From NCBI GenBank assembly GCA_015654575.1, contig JAATGR010000201.1, positions 1 through 34,793 of the forward strand: 34,793 nt of DNA. The letters run 5' to 3'. The notes below the pieces were generated by a model. It saw only the letters and a program-made list of their open reading frames with translations. It had not been told where the DNA came from and searched no databases. The DNA comes from Actinomycetales bacterium. GTDB lineage: Bacteria > Actinomycetota > Actinomycetes > Actinomycetales > Microbacteriaceae. Both the position numbers and the translations under genes were made by a program. Positions within the stretch are counted from its first letter, which is position 1. Every line of letters begins with the position of its first letter. Positions 23,641 through 31,397 of this stretch are shown here, one piece after another.

Positions 23641-23696
23641 GCGCCCCGCACTCGGGTTCGAGGGATTTCCCTTGGCTCGGCGAGAGCGCGGGGCGC
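23641..23696. terminator. candidate bidirectional terminator
   Basis: GCGCCCCGC (23641-23649) pairs perfectly with GCGGGGCGC (23688-23696); a smaller AGGGA-TT-TCCCT hairpin is nested in the loop. It lies between the convergent AbiEi-type gene and pfkA. There is no T run, so the call is moderate. Confidence 0.45.
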
Positions 23697-23725
23697 GGGG
23701 CGGGAGTGGGAGTGGGATGCGGGGG

Positions 23726-24754
23726 TCAGCCGAAAAGGGCTGCGGCCTCTTCGTAGCGGTGGACCGGCACGGTGTTCAGCTCGCCCAGGGCCTCCTCGAA
23801 CGGCACGCGAACGATCTCGGTGCCCTGCATGGACACCATCTGCCCCCAGGCGCCGTCGACGACCGCGTCGGCCGCGTGCAGCCCCAAACGGGTCGCGAGC
23901 ACCCGGTCGAAGCCCGACGGCGAACCGCCGCGCTGGATGTGGCCGAGCACCGTCGCGCGGGTCTCGATGCCGGTGATCCGCTCGATCTCGGGCGCCAGCA
24001 CCTCGCTGATGCCGCCCAGCCGAGGACGGTTGAACGCATCCAATCCCTTGTCGCTGTACGCCTCGTCCATGCCCGTGAGCGTGAAGCCCTCGGATACCAC
24101 GACGAGCGGCGCGCGCCCGCGGTCGTGGGCGCGCTGCACCTGGGCGGTGATCTCGTCGATCGACATCGGCACCTCGGGGATGCAGATGACGTGCGCGCCC
24201 GCGGCGACGCCGGAGTGCAGCGCGATCCAGCCGACATGGCGCCCCATGACCTCAGCGACCATGCACCGCTGATGCGAATCGCCGGTGGTGCGCAAACGGT
24301 CCATGGCATCGGTCGCGATGTTCACCGCGGTGTCGAAACCGAACGAGTAGTCGGTCGCGCGCAGGTCGTTGTCGATCGTCTTCGGCACGCCCATGACGTT
24401 GATGCCGTCGTGGAACAGCCGGTTCGCGGCCGCCAGCGTGCCCTCGCCCCCGATCGCGATGATGCCGTCGATGCGATGCCCGTAGAGCGTCTTGGAGATG
24501 TTCTCCGCGCCGCCGCGCGGACCCTCGTAGGGGTTCGTGCGGCTCGTGCCGAGGATGGTGCCGCCGACCTTCGACAGGCCCTTTACCTCGTGCCGGGTCA
24601 GCGGGAAGAAGTCGCCGTCCACGACGCCCCGCCAGCCGTCCCGGATGCCGACGAACTCGATGTTGTGCGCGGTGGACCCCTTGAGCACGACGCCGCGGAT
24701 GACCGCGTTGAGTCCGGGGCAGTCGCCGCCGCTGGTCAGGATGCCGATCTTCAT
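23726..24754 (-). CDS. pfkA: 6-phosphofructokinase, mixed-type (group III)
   Basis: A 342-residue PFK family enzyme that phosphorylates fructose 6-phosphate to the 1,6-bisphosphate in glycolysis. MKIGILTSGGDCPGLNAVIRG, GTSRTNPY, the donor loop G102-G-E-G-T106 and P124-K-T-I-D-N-D130 are visible. ATP-dependent E. coli PfkA has GGDGS and PGTIDND; here the loop glycine of the ATP type (G105) combines with the lysine (K125) usual in pyrophosphate-dependent enzymes. This combination is common in actinobacterial group III PFKs, some of which use ATP and others PPi, so the donor is left open. SHQRCMVAEVMGRHVGWIAL and GHIQRGGSPSGFDR fit substrate binding. The ATG at 24752-24754 follows GAGGACACACCC. 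Confidence 0.93.
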   Translation of the reverse strand: MKIGILTSGGDCPGLNAVIRGVVLKGSTAHNIEFVGIRDGWRGVVDGDFFPLTRHEVKGLSKVGGTILGTSRTNPYEGPRGGAENISKTLYGHRIDGIIAIGGEGTLAAANRLFHDGINVMGVPKTIDNDLRATDYSFGFDTAVNIATDAMDRLRTTGDSHQRCMVAEVMGRHVGWIALHSGVAAGAHVICIPEVPMSIDEITAQVQRAHDRGRAPLVVVSEGFTLTGMDEAYSDKGLDAFNRPRLGGISEVLAPEIERITGIETRATVLGHIQRGGSPSGFDRVLATRLGLHAADAVVDGAWGQMVSMQGTEIVRVPFEEALGELNTVPVHRYEEAAALFG

Positions 24755-24797
24755 GGGTGTGTCCTCACACGTGGAGCTACGGGATTCGGCGACGATG

Positions 24798-24844
24798 CCG
24801 TTCCGAGACTAGCGCCGCCCCCACCCGCGCGCACATCGGAACGG
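24798..24844. terminator. possible terminator after the SNF2-family gene
   Basis: CCGTTCCGA (24798-24806) and TCGGAACGG (24836-24844) form a perfect 9-bp stem with a 29-nt loop, starting 9 bp after the helicase stop on the minus strand. The long loop and the absence of a T run make this uncertain; it could instead be part of the pfkA promoter region. Confidence 0.3.
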
Positions 24845-24853
24845 GCGCGGCCG

Positions 24854-27016
24854 TCAAGCGTGGCCGAGCGCGGCGCGCGTGAGGTGCATGAGCGCCGACA
24901 GCTGCACCGAGTCGCTCGATCCCGGTTCGACGGCCACACCGTCCAGCGCGCGCAGCGACAGGCCCTGCTTGGCGTCGATGAGCTCGGCGATCTTCGCGTC
25001 GATCGTGTGCGCGGCGATGATCCGCCACGCGGTGACCGGCTCGTCCTGGCCGATGCGGTGCACGCGGTCGATCGCCTGGGTCTGCTCGGCCGCCGTCCAC
25101 GACAGCTCCGCAAGCACGACGTTGGACGCTGCCTGCATGTTCACCCCGACACCGGCCGCCGTCAGCGAGCAGACCGCGATCTTCACCCCGGGGTCGTTGT
25201 TGAAGGCGTCGATGGCGTCCTGGCGGACGGTGGCCGTCTGATCGCCGCGCAAAGACACGGTTCGCAGGCCGGCGGCCGCGAAATGCGCCTCGGCGGCATC
25301 CATCACGTCGATGTGCTTCGCGAAGAACACGACCTTGCCGACCGAACGCTGCAACTGCACGGCGTAGTCCGCCGCCAGCAGCGCCTTGGCCTGACCGATG
25401 CGGCGGACCATCGTGAACACGTTCTCGTCACCGGCGGATGCCGCGGTGGACTCGTCCAGCTCGTGCTGCGCGACCAGGCGCACGATGTCCTCGTCGATCT
25501 CGCCGGCGGGGAGCCCGCGGTCGCCGCGCGCCTCGATGATGCGGCGGTACCGGGCCGCCAGCCGCGCGCCGAGCTCACGCTCGGCCTGGCGGATGGAACG
25601 GCCGAACTCGTCGTCCAGCTCGACCGGCAGGTCGGCGATGAGCTTGTCGGGCAGATCGGCCGCGACGTCGGTCTTCAACCGACGCACGATGCCCATCGAG
25701 ATGACCGCGGCACGTGCCTCGGGGTAGAACGACTTGTCGGCCGGGGTCAGCCCGGTCTCGTCGAGCTTGGCCATGAGCTGAGCCTCGGGCTTGGTGCCGT
25801 TGGTCCAACCGAGGAACCGCCAGATGGCGTCGAAGTCCTCGACGTCGTTGATCAGGGGCGTACCGGTCAGCGCCAGCAGCAGGGGGTGCGCGACGCGCTC
25901 CCGGATGCGGGCGGCCAGCGCGAGCACGTTGCGGGAGCGCTGTGACGTGAGGTTCTTGATGAAGTGCGCCTCGTCGACGACGATGCCCTTCAGGCCGATC
26001 TCGCCGAGCCAGGACAGGTGACGGTCCAGCACCTCGTAGTTGACGATGAACACGTCGGCGAAGGCGTCGATCCCCTCGCCGTCGCCCTGGATCACGGTCG
26101 CGCGCCGCTGCGGTGTCCACCGCTCGACCTCGCGCGCCCAGTTCATCTTCACGACGTTGGGGACGACAACCAGCAGCGGGTAGGCGCCGGCGACGGATGC
26201 GGCAAGCACCGACTGCGCGGTCTTGCCGAGGCCCGGCTCGTCGGCCAGCAGGAACTCGCGGTGCCCCTCGCGGACGGCTTCCAGGAACCGGGACTGGTGC
26301 GGCATAACCTCCAGTCCCTTGGGCGAGAGGCGATCGAACTCCGGGATCGGAGGCAGCGCCATCGTGGCGGATCCACCACCGGCACCGGTCTCGAACGCCT
26401 TGTACAGCGGTCCCATGAGCTCCCAGCCGTCGAGCCGTCGGCGGGGGGTCTGCGTCTGCGACGGACGGGTCAGGTCGGGAGCCAGGAAGGGATTCGACTC
26501 CTGACGGGACACGACCTGCGGCGGCACCACCTGGCGTTCCGCGAGCTGCGGCGGCACCACCGGGGCGGGGGCGACGGGGCCGGCATCCGTGATGATGAGT
26601 TCGTCCGGCGGGAGCTCCGCGCCGGACTCGAGCAGCCAGTCCCGACGCATGCGCTTGGCGACCGGAGAGGTGGCCTGATCGACCTCGAGCAGCTGGATGA
26701 GCGACGTGTCGCGGGCCGCGGTCTTGGCCAGGATCGTCGCGACGCCGTCGAGCCGTTTGAGCAGTTCTGCGCGGGAGGCGTCGGTCAGCTCCGCATCCGC
26801 CTTGACCCGGGCGCGCTCCTCGCGCACCAGGAAGGCGATGACCTGGAACTTGACGCGATTGGTCGGCCCCAGCTTGCCCCGCTGGGCCTTCGCCTCGACC
26901 TCGCGCACCTTGCGGGCGAGGATCGGGATGAGGGGTGCCTCGTCATCGCGTCGGGCGGACGAGGTGCGCTTGCGCCTGGCGCCGGACTTCGGTGCGGCGG
27001 GTGCCGTGGTCGACAT
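24854..27016 (-). CDS. SNF2-family DEAD/DEAH ATPase (SMARCAL1-like)
   Basis: A 720-residue SNF2 superfamily 2 ATPase. A charged and Pro-rich N-terminal region of about 230 residues (with PVVPPQLAERQVVPPQVV repeats) precedes the two RecA lobes. Motifs seen are Q-like VMPHQSRFLEAV, Walker A DEPGLGKTAQS with Lys265, LVVVPNVVKMNW, DEAH (348-351), LALTGTPLIND, VVFFAKHIDVMDAA and VI IDRVHRIGQ. The DEPGLGKT form and overall size recall SMARCAL1-type annealing helicases, but many stand-alone bacterial SNF2 proteins of unknown function share them. It probably acts on DNA or protein-DNA complexes using ATP. The ATG has AGGAGGAGC just upstream. A TAGGAT -10 at 27175-27180 would give a leader of about 150 nt. 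Confidence 0.88.
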   Translation of the reverse strand: MSTTAPAAPKSGARRKRTSSARRDDEAPLIPILARKVREVEAKAQRGKLGPTNRVKFQVIAFLVREERARVKADAELTDASRAELLKRLDGVATILAKTAARDTSLIQLLEVDQATSPVAKRMRRDWLLESGAELPPDELIITDAGPVAPAPVVPPQLAERQVVPPQVVSRQESNPFLAPDLTRPSQTQTPRRRLDGWELMGPLYKAFETGAGGGSATMALPPIPEFDRLSPKGLEVMPHQSRFLEAVREGHREFLLADEPGLGKTAQSVLAASVAGAYPLLVVVPNVVKMNWAREVERWTPQRRATVIQGDGEGIDAFADVFIVNYEVLDRHLSWLGEIGLKGIVVDEAHFIKNLTSQRSRNVLALAARIRERVAHPLLLALTGTPLINDVEDFDAIWRFLGWTNGTKPEAQLMAKLDETGLTPADKSFYPEARAAVISMGIVRRLKTDVAADLPDKLIADLPVELDDEFGRSIRQAERELGARLAARYRRIIEARGDRGLPAGEIDEDIVRLVAQHELDESTAASAGDENVFTMVRRIGQAKALLAADYAVQLQRSVGKVVFFAKHIDVMDAAEAHFAAAGLRTVSLRGDQTATVRQDAIDAFNNDPGVKIAVCSLTAAGVGVNMQAASNVVLAELSWTAAEQTQAIDRVHRIGQDEPVTAWRIIAAHTIDAKIAELIDAKQGLSLRALDGVAVEPGSSDSVQLSALMHLTRAALGHA

Positions 27017-27133
27017 GCTCCTCCTGAGCGTCGGATGCGGATCATTCCGTGTCGGCGTATGCCGGTTCCGGATTCCGATGTTCCCCGCGGTCGGTGCGGT
27101 ACCGGGCGGACGCGGGAGTGTCGCCGGATGCGT

Positions 27134-27150
27134 CGGCTCGAGAAGAGCCG
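27134..27150. other. small hairpin in the gap upstream of the SNF2-family gene
   Basis: CGGCTC-GAGAA-GAGCCG forms a perfect 6-bp stem with a 5-nt loop. On the minus strand it is 48-64 nt after the lipoprotein stop and would also lie in the helicase leader. It may be a weak terminator; no T run follows. The rest of the 181-bp gap holds only a TAGGAT -10 candidate at 27175-27180. Confidence 0.3.
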
Positions 27151-27197
27151 GTGCGGAATCGGACGACCGCGCCCATCCTAGCGCGTCCGCCGACCCC

Positions 27198-27860
27198 TCA
27201 TCCCCACACGGTCGCCGCGATGTCCTGCGTGTAGCCGTCGGGGTTCACCGTGATCCACGTCGTCGCGACCCACCCGTTGCCCCGCAGGAAGTGGCTCTCG
27301 CCCTGCGAAACGATGTCGCCAGAGTCGATGTCGACGCCGGTCGAGTCGGCGGTGCACAGGGTGCCGCCGTCGGAGTCGTGGCAGTCGAATCCATTGCTTT
27401 CGAGCGCGGAGAGGACGGTGGCTGACTGCTCGCTGTCGACGACGGCGACCGTGGTCGCAATGCCGCTGTGACCGGCCTCTCCCCAGGTGCAGCGCACGTT
27501 CGGCGCCGCGTCGAGGACCTCCAACGCGGGCACCAGCTTGGTGGAGGTGACGGTGACGTCCGGATCGTTCAACGGCGGCGTCGTGGACTGCAGGGTCTGC
27601 AGCATCGTGCTGGAGTAGATCGCCTCGCACGACCCCGGCAGCGTGATGTCATCCACGCCGGACGTCGTCGAGTCGGTCGCTGGCGCACTCGCCGAGTCGG
27701 TCGGCGTCGCAGAGGCGGTTCCGGAGGCCGAGCTGGACTCGCTGACGGATGCCGACGTCGAGTCGGTGGCGTCGTCGCTCGCGCACGATGCGAGCACGCC
27801 GCTCAACGCCAGAAGAACGGTGCCGACAAGGACGGCACGAGTCGAGACGGTGCGGCTCAT
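27198..27860 (-). CDS. putative lipoprotein of unknown function
   Basis: A 220-residue exported protein. The signal peptide ends in the lipobox LASC (VLLALSGVLASC, Cys26). A low-complexity Ser/Thr/Ala/Asp linker of about 45 residues follows, then a globular domain of about 150 residues with four or more Cys (SCEAIY, VRCTWGEAG, FDCHDS, TLCTAD) that could form two disulfides. The pattern of CEAIY, a ML-x-L segment and CxW is seen in other actinobacterial lipoproteins of unknown role. The ATG at 27858-27860 has GGAGG nine bases upstream. It sits between the copper ATPase and the SNF2 gene on the same strand, with a 62-bp and a 181-bp gap. Confidence 0.78.
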   Translation of the reverse strand: MSRTVSTRAVLVGTVLLALSGVLASCASDDATDSTSASVSESSSASGTASATPTDSASAPATDSTTSGVDDITLPGSCEAIYSSTMLQTLQSTTPPLNDPDVTVTSTKLVPALEVLDAAPNVRCTWGEAGHSGIATTVAVVDSEQSATVLSALESNGFDCHDSDGGTLCTADSTGVDIDSGDIVSQGESHFLRGNGWVATTWITVNPDGYTQDIAATVWG

Positions 27861-27922
27861 GACACAGACCTCCAGGGTCGAGGGAACCCGACGACTTTAA
27901 CCGGCCACCGTCTGCCGGCGCC

Positions 27923-30328
27923 TCACGGCGCGCGGCGCAGCCGCAGGCTGTTGAGCACGACGAACAGGCTCGAGAACGCCATGGCCGCCCCCGCGACCAT
28001 CGGGTTCAGCAGTCCCAGTGCAGCCAGCGGGAGAGCGGCGACGTTGTACGCGAAGGCCCAGAACAGGTTGCCGCGGATGACCCGCATGACACGTCGGCTG
28101 AGCGCCAGCGCGGTGACCACGCCGGACAGGTCTGTGCCCGTCAACGCGATGTCGCCGGCGTGCGCGGCGGCATCCGTGCCGCCTCCCATCGCGATGCCGA
28201 GATCGGCCGCCGCGAGCGCACCCGCGTCGTTGACGCCGTCGCCGACCATCGCGACGCGGTGCCCCGCCGCCTGCAAGGCACGGATCGCCGCGACCTTGCC
28301 CTCCGGGCTCACCCGCGCCCGCACGTCGTCGATGCCGGCGGCGGCGGCCACGGCCCGTGCGACCGGCTCGGCGTCGCCGGTGACCAGCGCCACCTGAAGC
28401 CGCGTCTCGCGCAGCCGCGATACCGCATCCGCCGCCTCCGGCCTGAGGGTGTCGGTCACGGCGAACACCGCCGTCACGCGTGGTTCGGGGTCGCTCCAGC
28501 CGGCCACGACGACGGTCGCAGCCGGGTCCTCCGCTGCGGCGAGGAGCTCGGGCGGCACCGGCGCGAGCGCAGCCGCGAACGCCGGTGATCCGGCGAAGAC
28601 CCGGCGACCGGCGACCGTACCCGAGATGCCGCGTCCCGGTTCTGCCACCACCTCGGCAACCTGCTGCCGTGCGTCGACGGAGGCGGCGATCGCCGCACCG
28701 ATCGGGTGCTCGCTCGCGGCCTCGAGCGAGGCGACCAGCAGGCGGGCCTGCGTCTCGTCGACGCCGGGCGCGACTGTGACGGCGGCGAGCCGCATCCGAC
28801 CGGTCGTGAGGGTGCCGGTCTTGTCGAGCACCACGGCGTCAATCCGGTCGGCGTTCTCGATCGCGGCGGGGCCGGTCATCAGGATGCCGAGCTGCGCGCC
28901 GCGGCCGGAGCCGACGAGGATCGCGATCGGGGTCGCGAGTCCGAGCGCGCAGGGGCAGGCGATGATCAGCACGGCGACCGCGGCGGTGAATCCGGCGGTG
29001 ACCGGCTGGCCGAGCAGCAACCAGACCCCGAGCGTCAGCACGGCGAGCACGATCACGACCGGGACGAACACGGCCGAGATGCGATCCGCGAGGCGCTGAG
29101 CGCGACCCTTGTCGAGTTGGGCGTTCTCCACGAGCGCGGCGATCCGTGCCAGGCGCGTGGCAGCGCCCGTGGCCGTCGCGCGCACGCGCAGGATCCCGCC
29201 GTACGCGATCGTGCCGCCGGTGACCTCGGAGCGTGCCGCGACCTCCACCGGCACCGACTCGCCGGTGAGCATGCTCTGATCGACCGCGGCCCGTCCGTCG
29301 ATCACGACCCCGTCGGTGGCGACCGTCTCCCCCGGGCGGACCGTGAACTCGTCGTCTACGCGAAGGCGCTCGACCGGCACGCGGCGACCGTCGGCGAGCT
29401 CGACGTCGTGGGCGCCGAGGGCCATCAGCGCGTGCAGCGCCGCGCCGGCGCGGCGCCGGGCGCGATCCTCCAGATATCTCCCCAGCAGCAGGAGTACCGT
29501 CACGACGGACGCCACCTCGAAGTAGACGGCGTCGCCGGGCTCGCCGCCGAATCCGAACCCGTGGGTCATGCCGATACGGCCGGCCCCGCCGACCAGCAGC
29601 GCCCACAGGCTCCAGAGGTAGGCGGCCATCGTGCCGAGGCTGACGAGGGTGTCCATCGTGACCGCGCCGTGGCGGAGGTTCTTCAGGGTCGCCCGGTGGA
29701 ACGGCCATCCTGCCCAGAGGACGACCGGCGTCGCCAGCACGAGGCTCGCCCACTGCCAGCCGGGGAACTGCCACGCCGGCACCATCGCGAGCACCACGAC
29801 CGGCAGCGCGAGCGCGGCGCCGACGACCACCCGCACGGGCGAGGAGACACCGGCGTGGTGATCGGCGTGCGGGTCGGCGGCGTGGTGGCCGGCGTGCGCG
29901 CGGCGGTCATGCTCATCGGCATGCTGGCCGCCGGCGTGGTGCAGGGCCGCGTGGCCGCTGTGATCGTTCCCGGCGTGGTCGTCGGCGTGCGCATCATGTT
30001 CCGCGTGATCGGCACCGTGTTCGTGATGGCCCGCGTGATCCGCATGATCCGCGTGGCCGTGGTGATCCGCGTGTCCGGCGAGATCGTCACGGCCTACCGG
30101 CGCAGAACCGGGACGCAGGCTGGCGCGGTAGCCGGCGGCATCCACCGCCCGCAGCAGGCGCTCGCGTTCCAGCCCGGCCGGATAGGTGACCTTCGCGGAT
30201 TCGGTCGCCAGACTGACCTGTGCCCGCACCCCGTCGATCGCGTTGAGCTTGCGCTCGACCCGGCTCACGCAGCTCGCGCAGGTCATCCCGTCGATGTCCA
30301 TGACTGTCGTCAGCGTGTCTTCGCTCAT
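27923..30328 (-). CDS. copA: copper-exporting P1B-type ATPase with His-rich linker
   Basis: An 801-residue Cu(I) efflux ATPase. An N-terminal HMA domain carries GMTCASC (Cys17, Cys20). Residues 86-159 form an unusual His-rich linker with 25 His in 74 residues, mixed with Asp, Ala and Gly. Then follow the membrane domain, the CPC metal site in TM6 (458-460, ACPCALG), the phosphorylated Asp502 in DKTGT, the HP motif (SEHPIG), TGD and GDGVNDAGAL. The C-terminal YNVAALPLAALG and MAFSSLFVVLNS fit the copper-type P1B-1 ATPases. The frame runs upstream to 30475, but the ATG at 30326-30328 starts the HMA domain. TATAGT lies six bases upstream, inside a CsoR-like operator, so the message should be leaderless and copper-induced. 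No copZ or csoR is adjacent. Confidence 0.95.
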   Translation of the reverse strand: MSEDTLTTVMDIDGMTCASCVSRVERKLNAIDGVRAQVSLATESAKVTYPAGLERERLLRAVDAAGYRASLRPGSAPVGRDDLAGHADHHGHADHADHAGHHEHGADHAEHDAHADDHAGNDHSGHAALHHAGGQHADEHDRRAHAGHHAADPHADHHAGVSSPVRVVVGAALALPVVVLAMVPAWQFPGWQWASLVLATPVVLWAGWPFHRATLKNLRHGAVTMDTLVSLGTMAAYLWSLWALLVGGAGRIGMTHGFGFGGEPGDAVYFEVASVVTVLLLLGRYLEDRARRRAGAALHALMALGAHDVELADGRRVPVERLRVDDEFTVRPGETVATDGVVIDGRAAVDQSMLTGESVPVEVAARSEVTGGTIAYGGILRVRATATGAATRLARIAALVENAQLDKGRAQRLADRISAVFVPVVIVLAVLTLGVWLLLGQPVTAGFTAAVAVLIIACPCALGLATPIAILVGSGRGAQLGILMTGPAAIENADRIDAVVLDKTGTLTTGRMRLAAVTVAPGVDETQARLLVASLEAASEHPIGAAIAASVDARQQVAEVVAEPGRGISGTVAGRRVFAGSPAFAAALAPVPPELLAAAEDPAATVVVAGWSDPEPRVTAVFAVTDTLRPEAADAVSRLRETRLQVALVTGDAEPVARAVAAAAGIDDVRARVSPEGKVAAIRALQAAGHRVAMVGDGVNDAGALAAADLGIAMGGGTDAAAHAGDIALTGTDLSGVVTALALSRRVMRVIRGNLFWAFAYNVAALPLAALGLLNPMVAGAAMAFSSLFVVLNSLRLRRAP

Positions 30329-30334
30329 ACCTTG

Positions 30335-30355
30335 ACTATACCCTCCTGGGGTATA
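30335..30355 (-). promoter_or_regulatory. copA: CsoR-like copper operator overlapping the copA -10
   Basis: TATACCC-TCCTG-GGGTATA (30337-30355) is a perfect 7-5-7 palindrome of the type bound by CsoR copper sensors. On the minus strand its inner end forms the -10 TATAGT (30335-30340), which is six bases before the copA ATG. Apo-CsoR would therefore block the promoter directly, with release on Cu(I) binding. The sensor gene is not in the window. Confidence 0.75.
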
Positions 30356-30412
30356 CCGGGGCCAGTGCTCGACCGCCGCGTGACTGCCCGATGTGCCGAA
30401 ACCATGCGCCGA

Positions 30413-30481
30413 GATCAGGTGATTCGGCCAGATCACGACGCAGAGGCGGATATCAGCCTGACCCGGCTGAATCACCTGATC
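30413..30481. repeat. 17-bp inverted repeat between copA and deoC
   Basis: GATCAGGTGATTCGGCC (30413-30429) pairs with GGCTGAATCACCTGATC (30465-30481) over all 17 positions with one G-T wobble at RNA level and a 35-nt loop. The genes on either side are divergent, so it is not a normal terminator; a dispersed palindromic repeat or an operator pair is more likely. The rest of the 204-bp gap contains the two promoters. Confidence 0.7.
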
Positions 30482-30520
30482 CGGCTACGTGCGCGGACCG
30501 TGCCCGTCGGCACGACCTCC

Positions 30521-30526
30521 TAGGCT
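30521..30526 (+). promoter_or_regulatory. deoC: -10 element of deoC (leaderless)
   Basis: TAGGCT followed by six bases (GGGAGG) and the ATG at 30533. The GGGAGG touches the start codon, too close for normal Shine-Dalgarno pairing. Confidence 0.5.
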
Positions 30527-30532
30527 GGGAGG

Positions 30533-31249
30533 ATGCCGCAGATCACCGAGCGAGAACTCGCCGCCACGATCGACCACGCGATCCTCAAGCCCGACCTGAC
30601 CCGCACCGATGTGAACGCCCAGCTCGACATCGCCCGCGAATGGGGCGTGTTCAGCGTCTGCGTGCGACCGTCGGACATCCCCCATGCCGTGGCCTACCTC
30701 TCCGGCTCGCCGGTGGCCGTGGGCACGGTCATCGGCTTCCCGCACGGCACGACCTCGACGGCCGCGAAGGTCGCCGAGGTCCGGCAGGCCGTGGCCGACG
30801 GCGCGACCGAGCTGGACATGGTCGTCAACATCGGCTGGCTGCGCAGCGGCTTCGACGACGACGTGGTCGACGACATCCGGCGCGTGGTGGAGGCTGCGGA
30901 CGGCCTGATCACGAAGGTGATCCTGGAGACGAGCCTGCTGGATGCGGAGCAGATCACCCGCGGCAGCGGCCTCGTCGAAGCTGGCGGCGCGGCGTTCGTG
31001 AAGACCTCCACCGGGTTCGCCGGCGGCGGCGCCACGGTGGCAGACGTCCGGCTGATGCGGTCGTCGGTCAGCGATGCGGTTCAGGTGAAGGCCTCCGGGG
31101 GCGTGCGGGGGCTTGCGACCGCGCTCGAGATGATCGAGGCCGGCGCGACCCGGCTGGGCACGAGCGCCACCGCCACCATCCTCGGAGAGCTCCGGGCAGT
31201 GGCGGCCGGAGCGGATGCGGCGGGTGACGTCGACGCGTCGTCGTACTGA
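30533..31249 (+). CDS. deoC: deoxyribose-phosphate aldolase
   Basis: A 238-residue class I aldolase that cleaves 2-deoxyribose 5-phosphate to glyceraldehyde 3-phosphate and acetaldehyde in deoxynucleoside catabolism. IDHAILKPDLTRTDV, VGTVIGFPHGTTSTAAKVAEV, ELDMVVNIGWLRSG, AAFVKTSTGFAGGGAT with the Schiff-base Lys157, and VQVKASGGVRGL with the second conserved Lys are all present, and TRLGTSATATIL closes the barrel. Length is normal. The ATG follows a TAGGCT -10 by six bases. No other nucleoside genes are adjacent, and it is divergent from copA. Confidence 0.95.
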   Translation: MPQITERELAATIDHAILKPDLTRTDVNAQLDIAREWGVFSVCVRPSDIPHAVAYLSGSPVAVGTVIGFPHGTTSTAAKVAEVRQAVADGATELDMVVNIGWLRSGFDDDVVDDIRRVVEAADGLITKVILETSLLDAEQITRGSGLVEAGGAAFVKTSTGFAGGGATVADVRLMRSSVSDAVQVKASGGVRGLATALEMIEAGATRLGTSATATILGELRAVAAGADAAGDVDASSY

Positions 31250-31397
31250 CTCCGGGCGGCTGACACAACCTGCGCCGTCCTCCTCTCCTCCCCAGAAGGT
31301 CTTCGGACGACCGGTATCCACCGCCGTTGCGTGCGGGGTGATCGAAGGAGCCGCTCGTCTGAGCCTGGCACCACCCCTGGATGCACAATGTGAGGCG

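Noticed and set aside
23504..25945. Plus-strand open frame of 813 codons opposite pfkA and the SNF2-family gene
   Set aside because: Antisense to conserved genes with intact motifs; its composition (Arg, Val, Asp, His) is typical of a shadow frame.
24854..27016. Phage-defence island centred on the SNF2-family ATPase
   Set aside because: Neighbours are pfkA and a lipoprotein; there is no methylase, nuclease or other defence gene alongside.
28706..30523. Plus-strand open frame of 605 codons opposite copA, with a Val/Ile/Arg/Gly repeat tract near 29850-30090
   Set aside because: The tract is the complement of the His-rich copA linker, so its apparent repeats carry no independent meaning.
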